A stretch of 64,000 nt of DNA from the NCBI RefSeq assembly GCF_001457415.1, contig NZ_LN881721.1, positions 372,001 to 436,000 of the forward strand, in the 5' to 3' direction. The translations under genes were made by a program, and so were the position numbers. Shown piece after piece: positions 36,298-44,558 of the stretch (positions are counted from its first letter, which is position 1; each line of letters opens with the position of its first letter). The DNA is from Gorillibacterium timonense (lineage in GTDB: Bacteria > Bacillota > Bacilli > Paenibacillales > NBRC-103111). Below the pieces are notes generated by a model. The model had not been told where the DNA came from. It saw nothing but the letters and a program-made list of their open reading frames with translations, and made no database searches.

Positions 36298-36470
36298 AAA
36301 GATCCAATATATAGGATAATTCACAAAGTTATACTAACGCATAGACGAACAATCGTATACCAACAACTTGGGTGCATATTCCAAGAAATGGATCGATAAT
36401 ACGAAACAAACCGATAGGAGACCCTATCGGCGGCAGTACAAATTAATCTATTATAAAATTTACTCATATT

Positions 36471-36515
36471 TAAAAGGACGGGAAAGTTGACAAATTTACC
36501 AGCTCTCCCATCCTT
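36471..36515 (-). terminator. Terminator of the following unknown gene
   Basis: On the minus strand AAGGATGGGA (36515-36506) pairs with TCCCGTCCTT (36483-36474), with one wobble pair, followed by TTTAAATAT. Confidence 0.6.
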
Positions 36516-36522
36516 CTCTTCC

Positions 36523-37242
36523 CTATTCGCTTTTCTCAAGCTTGGCAGACAAAGCAGTCCACAGAGCTCCAACTCCGTCGTGGATGGAGAGCAGGGAGAC
36601 GAGGACATCGGTACCGCTGGCTTCCAGATCAACGCCGGTCCAAGCTTGTGAATGGCCGGATAACCCAGTGGCACTTCTCTGTTTCGCGTCAGGCTGCCTG
36701 TCGAGAGAAAAGCTGATCTCTTCTCCGTGGTAAGTCATCATCGACAGGCGGAGCAGATTACCGCTGGTGCGGGGCGAAAGAGCGAGCGGTTCCTCGCTTG
36801 ACGCGAGCTTGTCGGTGAGGGCGAGCCAGGAGTTCGCGTCGAGAAAGGGCTGGCTGTCCATCAGCAGGCGCAGCAGCTCAGGGTGCTTTTCCGTAAGGCC
36901 AGGAAAATCGGCTCGGACGGTTCGCAGGAAAGCCGCAGCGTTTTGCGAGATCGGAAATCTAGTCTCAGTTTCACCGGGCGATTGCTGCGAACGGGATTCC
37001 GTTTCCCTAGCAGAGGGTTCACCTGCAGCCGCGACGCTCTCCTCGATATCGGCAGCCAGATGATCGTGGATCTCCCCGGCCAAGCCGTCGAGCAGGGAGC
37101 GGACATGTCGGGCGTAGGCTTGGACCTGAGCCGGCAGCGATTCCGACAGGCTTCGGCTCTCCAAAGCCTCTTCGCAAGCGTCGGCGACTTCCCTCAGAAG
37201 CGCTTCTTCACGCTCAAAAAGGGGGGATAACAGGGATGGCAT
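36523..37242 (-). CDS. Uncharacterised soluble protein
   Basis: I do not recognise this 239-residue protein. It has no signal peptide or membrane helix. The first 75 residues are strongly helical and acidic (EREEALLREVADACEEAL...VRSLLDGLAGEIHDHL), a polar linker follows (about 76-95), and the second half has mixed helix and strand (PGLTEKHPELLRLLMDSQPF, GNLLRLSMMTYHGEEISFSL). The start is an ATG with a weak ribosome site. It is divergent from marR, with only the shared promoter region between them, and ends at its own terminator. Confidence 0.6.
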   Translation of the reverse strand: MPSLLSPLFEREEALLREVADACEEALESRSLSESLPAQVQAYARHVRSLLDGLAGEIHDHLAADIEESVAAAGEPSARETESRSQQSPGETETRFPISQNAAAFLRTVRADFPGLTEKHPELLRLLMDSQPFLDANSWLALTDKLASSEEPLALSPRTSGNLLRLSMMTYHGEEISFSLDRQPDAKQRSATGLSGHSQAWTGVDLEASGTDVLVSLLSIHDGVGALWTALSAKLEKSE

Positions 37243-37305
37243 GAGGGTGACCTACTTTCGATTGGGATGTTTGCATTTTACCAGAGTACAGGTTTTGATT
37301 CCAAT

Positions 37306-37364
37306 TTGACAAGGGCTACTTTTGTTGATATAGTTCGTTTAGCGAACTGTTTGCTTGACGAACT
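37306..37364 (+). promoter_or_regulatory. marR-MMPL promoter with MarR-type operator
   Basis: TTGACA (37306-37311), 17 bases and TATAGT (37329-37334) form a strong promoter. AGTTCG-TTTAG-CGAACT (37332-37348) starts inside the minus-10, and a third half-site CGAACT lies at 37359-37364. Binding of the encoded MarR there would shut off the operon. Confidence 0.75.
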
Positions 37365-37410
37365 ACTTGTCCGTTGAACCCTTTGACAACAGGGAAGAGA
37401 GGAGGCTGTG

Positions 37411-37881
37411 ATGAGACCGGAGCTTTTGAAGGAGATCATCAGCCGCTACATGGCGGCGAACTTTACGATAACCCGCAGGATCGGGGCGATGCTGCGCGAG
37501 ATTATGCCGGAGTTTATTACAGAGGATCAATACATGATCCTGCAATTTATCAAGGATAAGTCGGAGCAATCGACGACCTCCACGGAGCTGGCGAGCATTT
37601 TTTGCGTGGGGAAGAGCACCATCACCGCTATCGTAGCGCGGATGGAAGCGAAGGGCTGGATTCTCCGACAAGAGGATGCCAGGGACCGCCGGGTAACCCG
37701 ACTTTTGCTGACGGAGGAGGGCCTGCGGCTGGCGACGGAGCTGACCGCGAGGATTGAGAGCATTCTTGCTCATTACCTGAATGAATTTGAAGACGAGGAT
37801 TCGGAGCGGTTTATTCAGCCGTTTGAAAAGCTGGCCAAGCTGCTGTCAGAGCCGGATGAGAGGAGAGAGACAGAGAGATGA
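37411..37881 (+). CDS. MarR-family transcriptional regulator
   Basis: The 156-residue protein has the winged helix of MarR: TEDQYMILQFIKDKSEQSTTSTELASIFCVGKSTITAIVARMEAKGWILRQ, with the wing RQEDARDRRVTRLLLTEEG, flanked by dimerisation helices. The ATG at 37411 is five bases after GAGAGGAGG; a GTG three bases earlier is too close. Its end overlaps the MMPL gene by ATGA. A palindromic site on its own promoter suggests autorepression released by an exported toxic compound. Confidence 0.92.
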   Translation: MRPELLKEIISRYMAANFTITRRIGAMLREIMPEFITEDQYMILQFIKDKSEQSTTSTELASIFCVGKSTITAIVARMEAKGWILRQEDARDRRVTRLLLTEEGLRLATELTARIESILAHYLNEFEDEDSERFIQPFEKLAKLLSEPDERRETER

Positions 37882-40800
37882 AAACCATATTAAAATTCCG
37901 CTGGGTCATTCTCATCTTGTGGATCGCAGCAGTGGCAGGATTGGCTGTGACGGCTCCGAGCATGGAGACGCTGGTCCGCGAGAAGGGGCAGATTACCGTT
38001 CCGGACGGTTACTCCTTCAGGCAGGCGGCGGACTTGCAGGCGGAGATGAACAAGGACAGCAAGGAGAACGGCGAGAGCACGGTGCTCGTCTTCCACAGCG
38101 ACGACAAGCTGACCTCAACGCAGATGGAGGATATCAAGTCCACCGTTGAGAAGCTGAAGGCGGAGCAGGAGAAGCTCGGCATTCTCTCCATCACGACCCA
38201 CTTCGACACCAAGGAATTGGAAAAGGAAATGGTGTCCGAGGACGGCAAGACCGTCCTGGTGCTGCTCGGCGTGGGCTTTGGAGACCGGACGGCTTCGGAG
38301 ACGCGCGAGGCGTTGTACGACGCAGCGAGCGGCAGCAAGCTTGAGCATTACTATACGGGGAACTGGCTCATTACCGAGGATGTGGTCGAGAGCTCGCAGA
38401 CCGGCCTCAAGAAGACGGAGGGCATTACCGTCGTCTTCATCCTGGTCATTCTGTTTGCGGTGTTCCGCTCGGCGGTCACTCCCTTCATCCCACTCATCTC
38501 GGTGGGCTTAAGCTACATTGCCGCCCAGTCGGTCGTGGCCTTCCTGGTCGACCGGGCCGGTTTCCCGATCTCCACCTTCACGCAAATCTTCATGGTGGCG
38601 GTTATGTTCGGGATCGGGACGGATTATTGCATTCTGCTGATCAGCCGGTACAAGGAAGAGCTTGCGGCAGGCGGAGACAAGAATGAGGCGATCCTCACCA
38701 CCTACAAGACGGCGGGCAAAACGGTCCTGGTGGCAGGAGCGGCGGTGCTGACCGGCTTCGTGGCCATCGGCTTCTCCGAATTCTCGCTGTACCGTTCGGC
38801 GGTAGCGGTAGCGGTCGGCGTATCGGTGTTGCTGATCGCACTGGTGACCTTCGTTCCGGTTCTGCTCTCGCTGCTCGGCCCGGTGCTGTTCTGGCCGGCC
38901 AAGGGCGGCATCACCCACCGGCAAAGCCGCCTGTGGGGAACGGTAGGCGGCTTCTCGGTGAAACGGCCGCTCCTGGCCCTTCTCATCGTGGCCGTCGTAA
39001 CGGTTCCGTTCCTGTCGATTTACACGGGAGCGCAGTCGTTCAACTCGCTCGATGAAGTCGGCAGCAAGTACAATTCCGTCAAGGCTTTCGACCTGATCTC
39101 GGATAGCTTCGGGCCGGGCGAATCGCTTCCGGGCAGCGTGGTCCTGAAGACCGATCACTCGCTTAGGAGCGCCGAAGGGCTGGCGCAGGTCGAGCAGATC
39201 ACCCGCGAGCTGCTGAAGGCGGATGGCGTGAAGACCGTGCGCAGCGCGACGCGCCCGACCGGGGCCATCCTCTCCGACCTGCAGGTGGCCGACCAAGCCG
39301 AGAAGGTGCAGAGCGGCCTCGGCCAAGGCGCGGAAGGGCTGACGAAGATCTCCTCCGGGCTTACGGAAGCGAGCGGCTCGCTCAAAGCCAATGAGCCGAA
39401 GCTGAAGGAAGCCGCAGACGGAGCGAGTCAGCTCGTAACGGGAACGGACGCCTTGAAGAACGGCGTCGTTCAGCTGAGCGACGGGCTGAAGCGCATCGAG
39501 CAGGGCCTGAAGGACGGCTCGATGGGCGCGTCCGAGCTGAGCGCGGCGATGACGAAGGTGAAGGCCAGCGCCGATCAACTGGCGCAGGGAAGCCAGACTC
39601 TGCTCGCGAGCTACAAGAAGCTGGAGACGGGGCTCGGGCAACTATCCGGTGCCTACACGAAGGTGGCGACGGAAGCCGGCAAGCTGGCCGATGGGCTCAC
39701 CAGCGTAGGCCAAGGGCTGACCGGCCTTGGGGTGAAGTATCCCGAGCTGAAGACGGACCCTGTCTTCCTGCAAACCCAAGGCGCGCTGACGCAGCTCCAG
39801 GACGGAGCCACCCAGCTGAGCCAGGGGCTGACTCAGCTGAACAGCCAGTTGGAAGCCGTAAGCGGCGGCCTCGGGCAGGCGAACGCCGGGCTGGCGCAAG
39901 CCGCCGGAGGGCAGGAGCAACTGGCTGGAGGCCTCGGACAGCTCGCAGCGGGCATCGGCAAGCTGCAGCAGGGCTTTGAGCAGGCCGCAGCCGGGCAGGG
40001 CCAGGTGGTCGGGAAGCTGCCGGAGCTGACCGGTGGAATCGACAAGCTGAGCGAGGGCCAGAAGCAGTTCGCTCAAGGCTTCTCCGACCTCGGCGGGCAG
40101 CTGTCGCAGCTGACGGATGGACTCGATCAGAGCGTCAGCGGCCTGAACCAGGTCACGGACGGCATCAAGTCGGCTCAGGATTACATGAAAGCCTTGTCCG
40201 TTTCGTCAGATAAGCAGTTGGCCGGCTGGTATGCGCCGGATCAGGCTCTTGAAAATGCGGACTTCCAAAAGGCGCTCGACACGTATCTGTCTCCGGATGG
40301 CAAGATCGTCCGCTTCGATATCATCTTCGAGGGCAATCCTTATGACGTGAAAACGATGGAACAAACGGAAGGCGTCAAGCAAGCGATGGATCGGGCGGTG
40401 AAGGGCACCGATCTGGAGAAGGCCGAATACGCCGTCGGCGGCGTATCGAGCATGAACCATGACTTGAAGGAAATCTCAGGCGGCGACTATACCCGCACGG
40501 TCATCTTCATGCTGATCGGCGTCGCGATCATCCTCATTCTGCTGTTCCGTTCGCTCGTCATTCCGATCTACATTATACTGTCGCTTCTGCTGACGTATTT
40601 TACGTCCATGGCTATCACAGAAGTGATCTTCACCCGCATTCTGGACTATCCCGGTATCAACTGGGCGGTAACGTTCTTCGCCTTCACGATGCTGATCGCT
40701 CTCGGCGTCGACTATAGCATCTTCCTCATGGCGCGCTTCAAGGAATATCCGGAGCTGCGGGAAGAAGATGCGATCCTGGAAGCGATGAAGAACATGGGCT

Positions 40801-41012
40801 CGGTCATCATGTCGGCGGTCGTCATTCTCGGTGGCACCTTCGCCGCCATGCTGCCCTCGGGCGTACTGTCCATCCTCCAGATCGCAACGGTGGTGCTGAC
40901 CGGACTCGTGCTCTACGCGTTCATCATGCTGCCGCTGTTCATCCCGGTGATGGTCCGTACCTTCGGCCCGGCCAACTGGTGGCCGTTCATGCGCAATCGC
41001 GCGGAGCGGTAA
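37878..41012 (+). CDS. MMPL/RND-family exporter
   Basis: The 1044-residue protein has 12 membrane helices in two MMPL halves. The first half has one helix, a porter domain and five helices (with MFGIGTDYCILLISRYKEEL); the second half mirrors it (IALGVDYSIFLMARFKEYPELREEDAI). The Asp-Tyr pairs are the proton-relay positions of this family. The second porter region is extended by about 300 residues of helical repeats of the type GLxQLxxGxxQL (about residues 480-760), probably a coiled coil outside the cell. It exports lipids or drugs at the expense of the proton gradient. It is co-translated with marR and is probably induced by its substrate. Confidence 0.92.
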   Translation: MKTILKFRWVILILWIAAVAGLAVTAPSMETLVREKGQITVPDGYSFRQAADLQAEMNKDSKENGESTVLVFHSDDKLTSTQMEDIKSTVEKLKAEQEKLGILSITTHFDTKELEKEMVSEDGKTVLVLLGVGFGDRTASETREALYDAASGSKLEHYYTGNWLITEDVVESSQTGLKKTEGITVVFILVILFAVFRSAVTPFIPLISVGLSYIAAQSVVAFLVDRAGFPISTFTQIFMVAVMFGIGTDYCILLISRYKEELAAGGDKNEAILTTYKTAGKTVLVAGAAVLTGFVAIGFSEFSLYRSAVAVAVGVSVLLIALVTFVPVLLSLLGPVLFWPAKGGITHRQSRLWGTVGGFSVKRPLLALLIVAVVTVPFLSIYTGAQSFNSLDEVGSKYNSVKAFDLISDSFGPGESLPGSVVLKTDHSLRSAEGLAQVEQITRELLKADGVKTVRSATRPTGAILSDLQVADQAEKVQSGLGQGAEGLTKISSGLTEASGSLKANEPKLKEAADGASQLVTGTDALKNGVVQLSDGLKRIEQGLKDGSMGASELSAAMTKVKASADQLAQGSQTLLASYKKLETGLGQLSGAYTKVATEAGKLADGLTSVGQGLTGLGVKYPELKTDPVFLQTQGALTQLQDGATQLSQGLTQLNSQLEAVSGGLGQANAGLAQAAGGQEQLAGGLGQLAAGIGKLQQGFEQAAAGQGQVVGKLPELTGGIDKLSEGQKQFAQGFSDLGGQLSQLTDGLDQSVSGLNQVTDGIKSAQDYMKALSVSSDKQLAGWYAPDQALENADFQKALDTYLSPDGKIVRFDIIFEGNPYDVKTMEQTEGVKQAMDRAVKGTDLEKAEYAVGGVSSMNHDLKEISGGDYTRTVIFMLIGVAIILILLFRSLVIPIYIILSLLLTYFTSMAITEVIFTRILDYPGINWAVTFFAFTMLIALGVDYSIFLMARFKEYPELREEDAILEAMKNMGSVIMSAVVILGGTFAAMLPSGVLSILQIATVVLTGLVLYAFIMLPLFIPVMVRTFGPANWWPFMRNRAER

Positions 41013-41191
41013 CGGCGGGGCGGCAACGCCCCACGTTACCCTGCACCGACACCGATCGGCGTGGGGCTTCAAACCGACAAACAGATCAAAGCAGCGGAAG
41101 CCGATGTCGGAATCCGGTCCTCTAAGGGCCTTCCGGACTTAGCATAAACTCGCTGTAAGATGGAGTATCCGGTTTGAAGACATGCACTAGA

Positions 41192-41238
41192 AAAAAGCGT
41201 CCTCTTCCTATCAGCTAGACAGGAGGAGGACGCTTTTT
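41192..41238. terminator. Bidirectional terminator
   Basis: AAAAAGCGTCCTC and GAGGACGCTTTTT form a stem between the convergent MMPL and DsbA-family genes. Confidence 0.85.
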
Positions 41239-41295
41239 CGTTTTTCTTATAAGGGGCAGACAGGCTTCAACTGCTATTCGTCTGCGGTACACTCC

Positions 41296-42006
41296 TTAAT
41301 GGATCGAGCACGAACCATCCTGGCAGCCGTCATCCTCTTCGCCTTTGGGGCTGCTCAGTATCGTAAATGGCTGCGATTCTTTCCAGGCAGTCTCCAGCGC
41401 TTGACGGAACATTTCGCCCGGTTGTGCTCCAGATACGGCATATTTGCGGTCGAACACGAAGAACGGGACTCCTCGCACGCCCAGCTTTTGCGCCTCGTCC
41501 TCATCCGCACGTACATCGGCAGAATGATCAGCGCTGGCAAGCAGCGCAAGAGCTTCATCCCGGTCCAATCCGGCCTCAACGGCCAAGTCGGCTAAGGTTT
41601 CATGATCTCCCAAGTGCCGGGAATCCGTAAAATAGGCCCGAAAGAGAGCTTGAACCATCGGACTCGCCTTCCCTTTCTTCGCGGCGAATTGCGCCAATCG
41701 GTGAGCATCAAACGTGTTGGTCAGCTTCATCGTATCGAATTGGAACGTAAGTCCGGCAGCCTCGGCTTGCTTGGCGAGATTTTCATTCATGGCGATGGCT
41801 TCTTGCCGGCTCATCCCATATTTCTCTGCGAGCATGTCGTGAACGTCATGGTCGATCTTCCGTGGGGCATGAGGATCAAGCTCGAAGCTTTTGAAAATGA
41901 CCTCTACCTCGCCTTTATGCTCAAATTGGTCAAGCGTCTCCTCAAGCCTTTGTTTGCCGATGTAACAGAAGGGGCAAGCAAAATCGGACCATATTTCAAT
42001 TTTCAT
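41296..42006 (-). CDS. DsbA-family oxidoreductase (FrnE-like)
   Basis: The 236-residue cytoplasmic protein has a thioredoxin fold with active site Cys11-Pro-Phe-Cys14 (WSDFACPFCYIGKQRL) and the FrnE-type cis-Pro loop GVRGVPFFVFD. The tail ends CQDGSCSIH, adding a second Cys pair seen in FrnE proteins. It has no signal peptide, so it acts inside the cell, probably in disulfide isomerisation or oxidative stress. The ATG at 42006 follows GGAGGAG. An inverted repeat lies on its promoter. Confidence 0.9.
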   Translation of the reverse strand: MKIEIWSDFACPFCYIGKQRLEETLDQFEHKGEVEVIFKSFELDPHAPRKIDHDVHDMLAEKYGMSRQEAIAMNENLAKQAEAAGLTFQFDTMKLTNTFDAHRLAQFAAKKGKASPMVQALFRAYFTDSRHLGDHETLADLAVEAGLDRDEALALLASADHSADVRADEDEAQKLGVRGVPFFVFDRKYAVSGAQPGEMFRQALETAWKESQPFTILSSPKGEEDDGCQDGSCSIH

Positions 42007-42037
42007 GATGGAATCTCCTCCATTTCTGCGTCATTCC

Positions 42038-42076
42038 GATGTAACCATTTTAGTTACATCATACTGCTGATGTCAA
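42038..42076 (-). promoter_or_regulatory. Promoter and operator of the FrnE-like gene
   Basis: On the minus strand TTGACA (42076-42071) and TAAAAT (42052-42047) are 18 bases apart. GATGTAAC (42038-42045) and GTTACATC (42053-42060) form a perfect inverted repeat around the minus-10. The GTAAC/GTTAC core resembles sites of HxlR-type redox or xenobiotic regulators; no such regulator is encoded nearby. Confidence 0.6.
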
Positions 42077-42201
42077 GCCAGTCTCCTCCCGATTCAGGTT
42101 GACATCGTACTCGCTGGCTGTTTTTTAACCAATCAAACGTTATAATGGGGGAATTATGGGAACGCACAGAACGGAGCAACTTTTCCTATCGGGGGCTTGT
42201 G

Positions 42202-42867
42202 ATGAGAACGATACTGATTCTGGAAGACGACGAGAATCTAAGCCGAGGCATTGCCTTTACTTTTGAGAAGAGCGGCTACCGCCCTCTTACGGCCGGCAAT
42301 ATCAAGGAAGCGAAACGGCAACTGGAGCAGCATAAAGCGGATCTGATCCTGCTGGATTTGGGCTTGCCCGACGGCAGCGGAATGGACTTTTGCAAGGAGC
42401 TCCGAGAGTACTCAGGAATCCCCATCATCATGCTGACCGCTTGCGATTTGGAAATTGAGGAAGTGTCCGGCCTGCTGGCGGGAGCGGACGATTACATCAC
42501 GAAGCCCTTCTCCTTATCGGTTCTCCGTGCAAGAGTGGAAGCGCTGCTTCGGCGCACCGAGGCGGGAAGCCGCCCGTTCATTTGCTCAGGGCCCTATAAG
42601 CTGGATGCGGATTTGTTCAAATTTTATCGCAGGGATGAGGAAATTCCCGTCAGCATCACGGAATTCAAGCTGCTCTCCTATCTGATGACCAATACCGGGC
42701 AAGTGCTGTCCAAGGAGCAGATTCTGTCCGCCCTGTGGGACAAGGACGGCAACTTCGTGGATGAGAATACCCTGCCGGTCAACATTAGCCGGCTGCGCGC
42801 AAAGATCGAGGACGATCCCAAAAATCCAAGGACGATAAAGACCATTCACGGGATCGGCTACATGTAG
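42202..42867 (+). CDS. OmpR-family response regulator (second system)
   Basis: The 221-residue regulator has receiver acidic residues Glu8-Asp9-Asp10, phosphoacceptor Asp52 (LILLDLGLPDGSG), ITKPF, and a winged-helix output domain (ITEFKLLSYLMTNTGQVLSKEQILSALWD...VNISRLRAKIE...IHGIGYM). The ATG at 42202 is used, with a GGGGG site; the frame is open further upstream. The kinase gene follows 11 bases later. The likely target is the downstream ABC transporter. Confidence 0.9.
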   Translation: MRTILILEDDENLSRGIAFTFEKSGYRPLTAGNIKEAKRQLEQHKADLILLDLGLPDGSGMDFCKELREYSGIPIIMLTACDLEIEEVSGLLAGADDYITKPFSLSVLRARVEALLRRTEAGSRPFICSGPYKLDADLFKFYRRDEEIPVSITEFKLLSYLMTNTGQVLSKEQILSALWDKDGNFVDENTLPVNISRLRAKIEDDPKNPRTIKTIHGIGYM

Positions 42868-42878
42868 AACGGAGGAGA

Positions 42879-43805
42879 ATGAGCGTGATCCTCGCCATAT
42901 CCATTGCCCTACTGGCTGCTGCCCTATGCGCCTTCGTCTCTTGGTTCAGCTACCGTTATGTGAAACGATCGTTTGATGCCATGGATCGAATCCTGGATGG
43001 CGTGCTGGCCCGACATGCAGACTTCTCGATGGAAACGACGAGAGATAATCGTCTTTCCAAGCTTACCCACAAAGCGATTAAAATCATTCAAATGAGCACG
43101 ATTGACGTCAAGCAGACCAAGCAGGAAAAGGAAACGATCCAAAGCTTTCTGTCAGACATGTCCCATCAAATGAAGACGCCATTATCCGGAATATCCATGT
43201 ACACCGACCTGCTGCTGGAAGGGAATACGACGGCAGACGAACAGCAGGAGTTTTTGACGCGCATCAAGGCCGGAACGGAAAAGCTGCAGTGGATGATGGT
43301 CAGCCTGGTGAAAATGTCCAGGCTTGAGGTCGGAGCTATCGAGCTTGTCCCCGTTTCGGCAAGCATCAAGCCAACCCTCTCCCAAAGCATCAGCGACGTG
43401 TATATGGCCGCCTCCAAGAAGAACATCACCATCCACACCGAGCCTTTTGAAGATGTTCTCCTGCTCCATGACCGCAAATGGACGGGCGAGGCGCTAGCCA
43501 ACCTTCTGGAAAACGCCGTCAAATATGCTCCTGCAGGCAGCGTTATTCAGTTGTCCGTGGAAGCCATGCCGATCTATACCAAAATCAACATAACGGATTA
43601 CGGCCCAGGGATTGATCCGGATGAATGGAACGCGGTATTCAAGCGGTTCTACCGGGGAAGGAATGCTGAGGGAGTGGAGGGCGCGGGACTCGGACTCTTC
43701 TTGGCTGCGATGATCGTTCAGAAGCAAGGCGGGTACATCCTGGTGGATTCCAAACCGGGGCGGTATACCACCTTCTCTTTATTCTTACAAAACGGTAAGA
43801 AATAA
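42879..43805 (+). CDS. Histidine kinase with minimal sensor (second system)
   Basis: The 308-residue kinase has only one clear membrane helix (about residues 3-25) and no sizable outside domain. The phosphoacceptor is His96 (SDMSHQMKTPLSGI) and the ATPase domain has ANLLENAVKYA, ITDYGPGI and GAGLGLFLAAMI. Such small intramembrane-type kinases usually do not sense ligands themselves but take the signal from an associated ABC permease, as BceS does with BceB. The ATG at 42879 is very close to GGAGGA; a GTG at 42885 has better spacing. Confidence 0.9.
   Translation: MSVILAISIALLAAALCAFVSWFSYRYVKRSFDAMDRILDGVLARHADFSMETTRDNRLSKLTHKAIKIIQMSTIDVKQTKQEKETIQSFLSDMSHQMKTPLSGISMYTDLLLEGNTTADEQQEFLTRIKAGTEKLQWMMVSLVKMSRLEVGAIELVPVSASIKPTLSQSISDVYMAASKKNITIHTEPFEDVLLLHDRKWTGEALANLLENAVKYAPAGSVIQLSVEAMPIYTKINITDYGPGIDPDEWNAVFKRFYRGRNAEGVEGAGLGLFLAAMIVQKQGGYILVDSKPGRYTTFSLFLQNGKK
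43782..43801. promoter_or_regulatory. Inverted repeat before the ABC genes, candidate response-regulator site
   Basis: TTCTTAC (43782-43788) and GTAAGAA (43795-43801) are perfect inverted copies with a six-base gap. They overlap the kinase stop codon and lie about 75 bases before the ABC genes. A further half-site CTGTAAG follows at about 43825. This spacing and sequence resemble binding sites of Bce-type regulators. Confidence 0.5.
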
Positions 43806-43876
43806 AAGCAATCCCGTCAAAAGCCTGTAAGAACTGCGGGTTATGATAGGGGCACTAGAGAAGGGAGGACTGCTGC

Positions 43877-44554
43877 GTGTCCGTATTAAAGACAGAAGGA
43901 TTGAAGAAGGTTTATGGGAAAAGCCCCGCCCAAGTGAAGGCCTTGGATGGCGTTGATCTGGAGGTTGAGCAAGGAGAATTCGTCGCGATCGTCGGGACCT
44001 CCGGTTCGGGAAAAAGCACGCTTCTCCATATGCTCGGCGGGCTGGACAAGCCGACGGAGGGTAGTGTTCTGGTAGAAGGGAAGGACTTATCGGCCATGAC
44101 AGACGAGCAGTTGACCATCTTCCGCCGCCGGAATGTGGGGTTTGTCTTTCAGAATTACAACCTCGTTCCCATCCTGAATGTGTACGAGAACATCGTTCTA
44201 CCAGTTGAATTGGATGGCGGCACCGTCGACAAGACCTTCGTAGAGAATATTATCGAAACGCTGGGGTTGTCGGAAAAGAAGCACCAGCTGCCGGGTCATC
44301 TGTCCGGAGGGCAGCAGCAGCGCGTTGCCATTGCCCGAGCTCTGGCCATGAAGCCATCCATCCTGCTTGCCGATGAGCCGACTGGGAATTTGGACAGCAA
44401 GACGAGCCAGGAGGTCTTGGGTATTCTGAAGATGACCTCTACCCGCTTCCACCAAACCATCCTGATGATCACCCACAATGAGCTGATCGCTCAGCTCGCG
44501 GATCGGGTTATTCGGATCGAGGACGGCCGGATCGTCCTGCCGGAAGCGAGGTGA
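43877..44554 (+). CDS. ABC transporter ATPase (MacB/BceA type)
   Basis: The 225-residue ATPase has Walker [10 protein letters not shown], the signature [15 protein letters not shown], Walker [13 protein letters not shown] and an H-loop ITHNE, with the [19 protein letters not shown] stretch typical of LolD/MacB/BceA proteins that drive FtsX-type permeases. The start is GTG at 43877 behind GGGAGG. The permease gene begins five bases after its stop, so the two form one transporter. Confidence 0.93.
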   Translation: MSVLKTEGLKKVYGKSPAQVKALDGVDLEVEQGEFVAIVGTSGSGKSTLLHMLGGLDKPTEGSVLVEGKDLSAMTDEQLTIFRRRNVGFVFQNYNLVPILNVYENIVLPVELDGGTVDKTFVENIIETLGLSEKKHQLPGHLSGGQQQRVAIARALAMKPSILLADEPTGNLDSKTSQEVLGILKMTSTRFHQTILMITHNELIAQLADRVIRIEDGRIVLPEAR

Positions 44555-44558
44555 CGGG

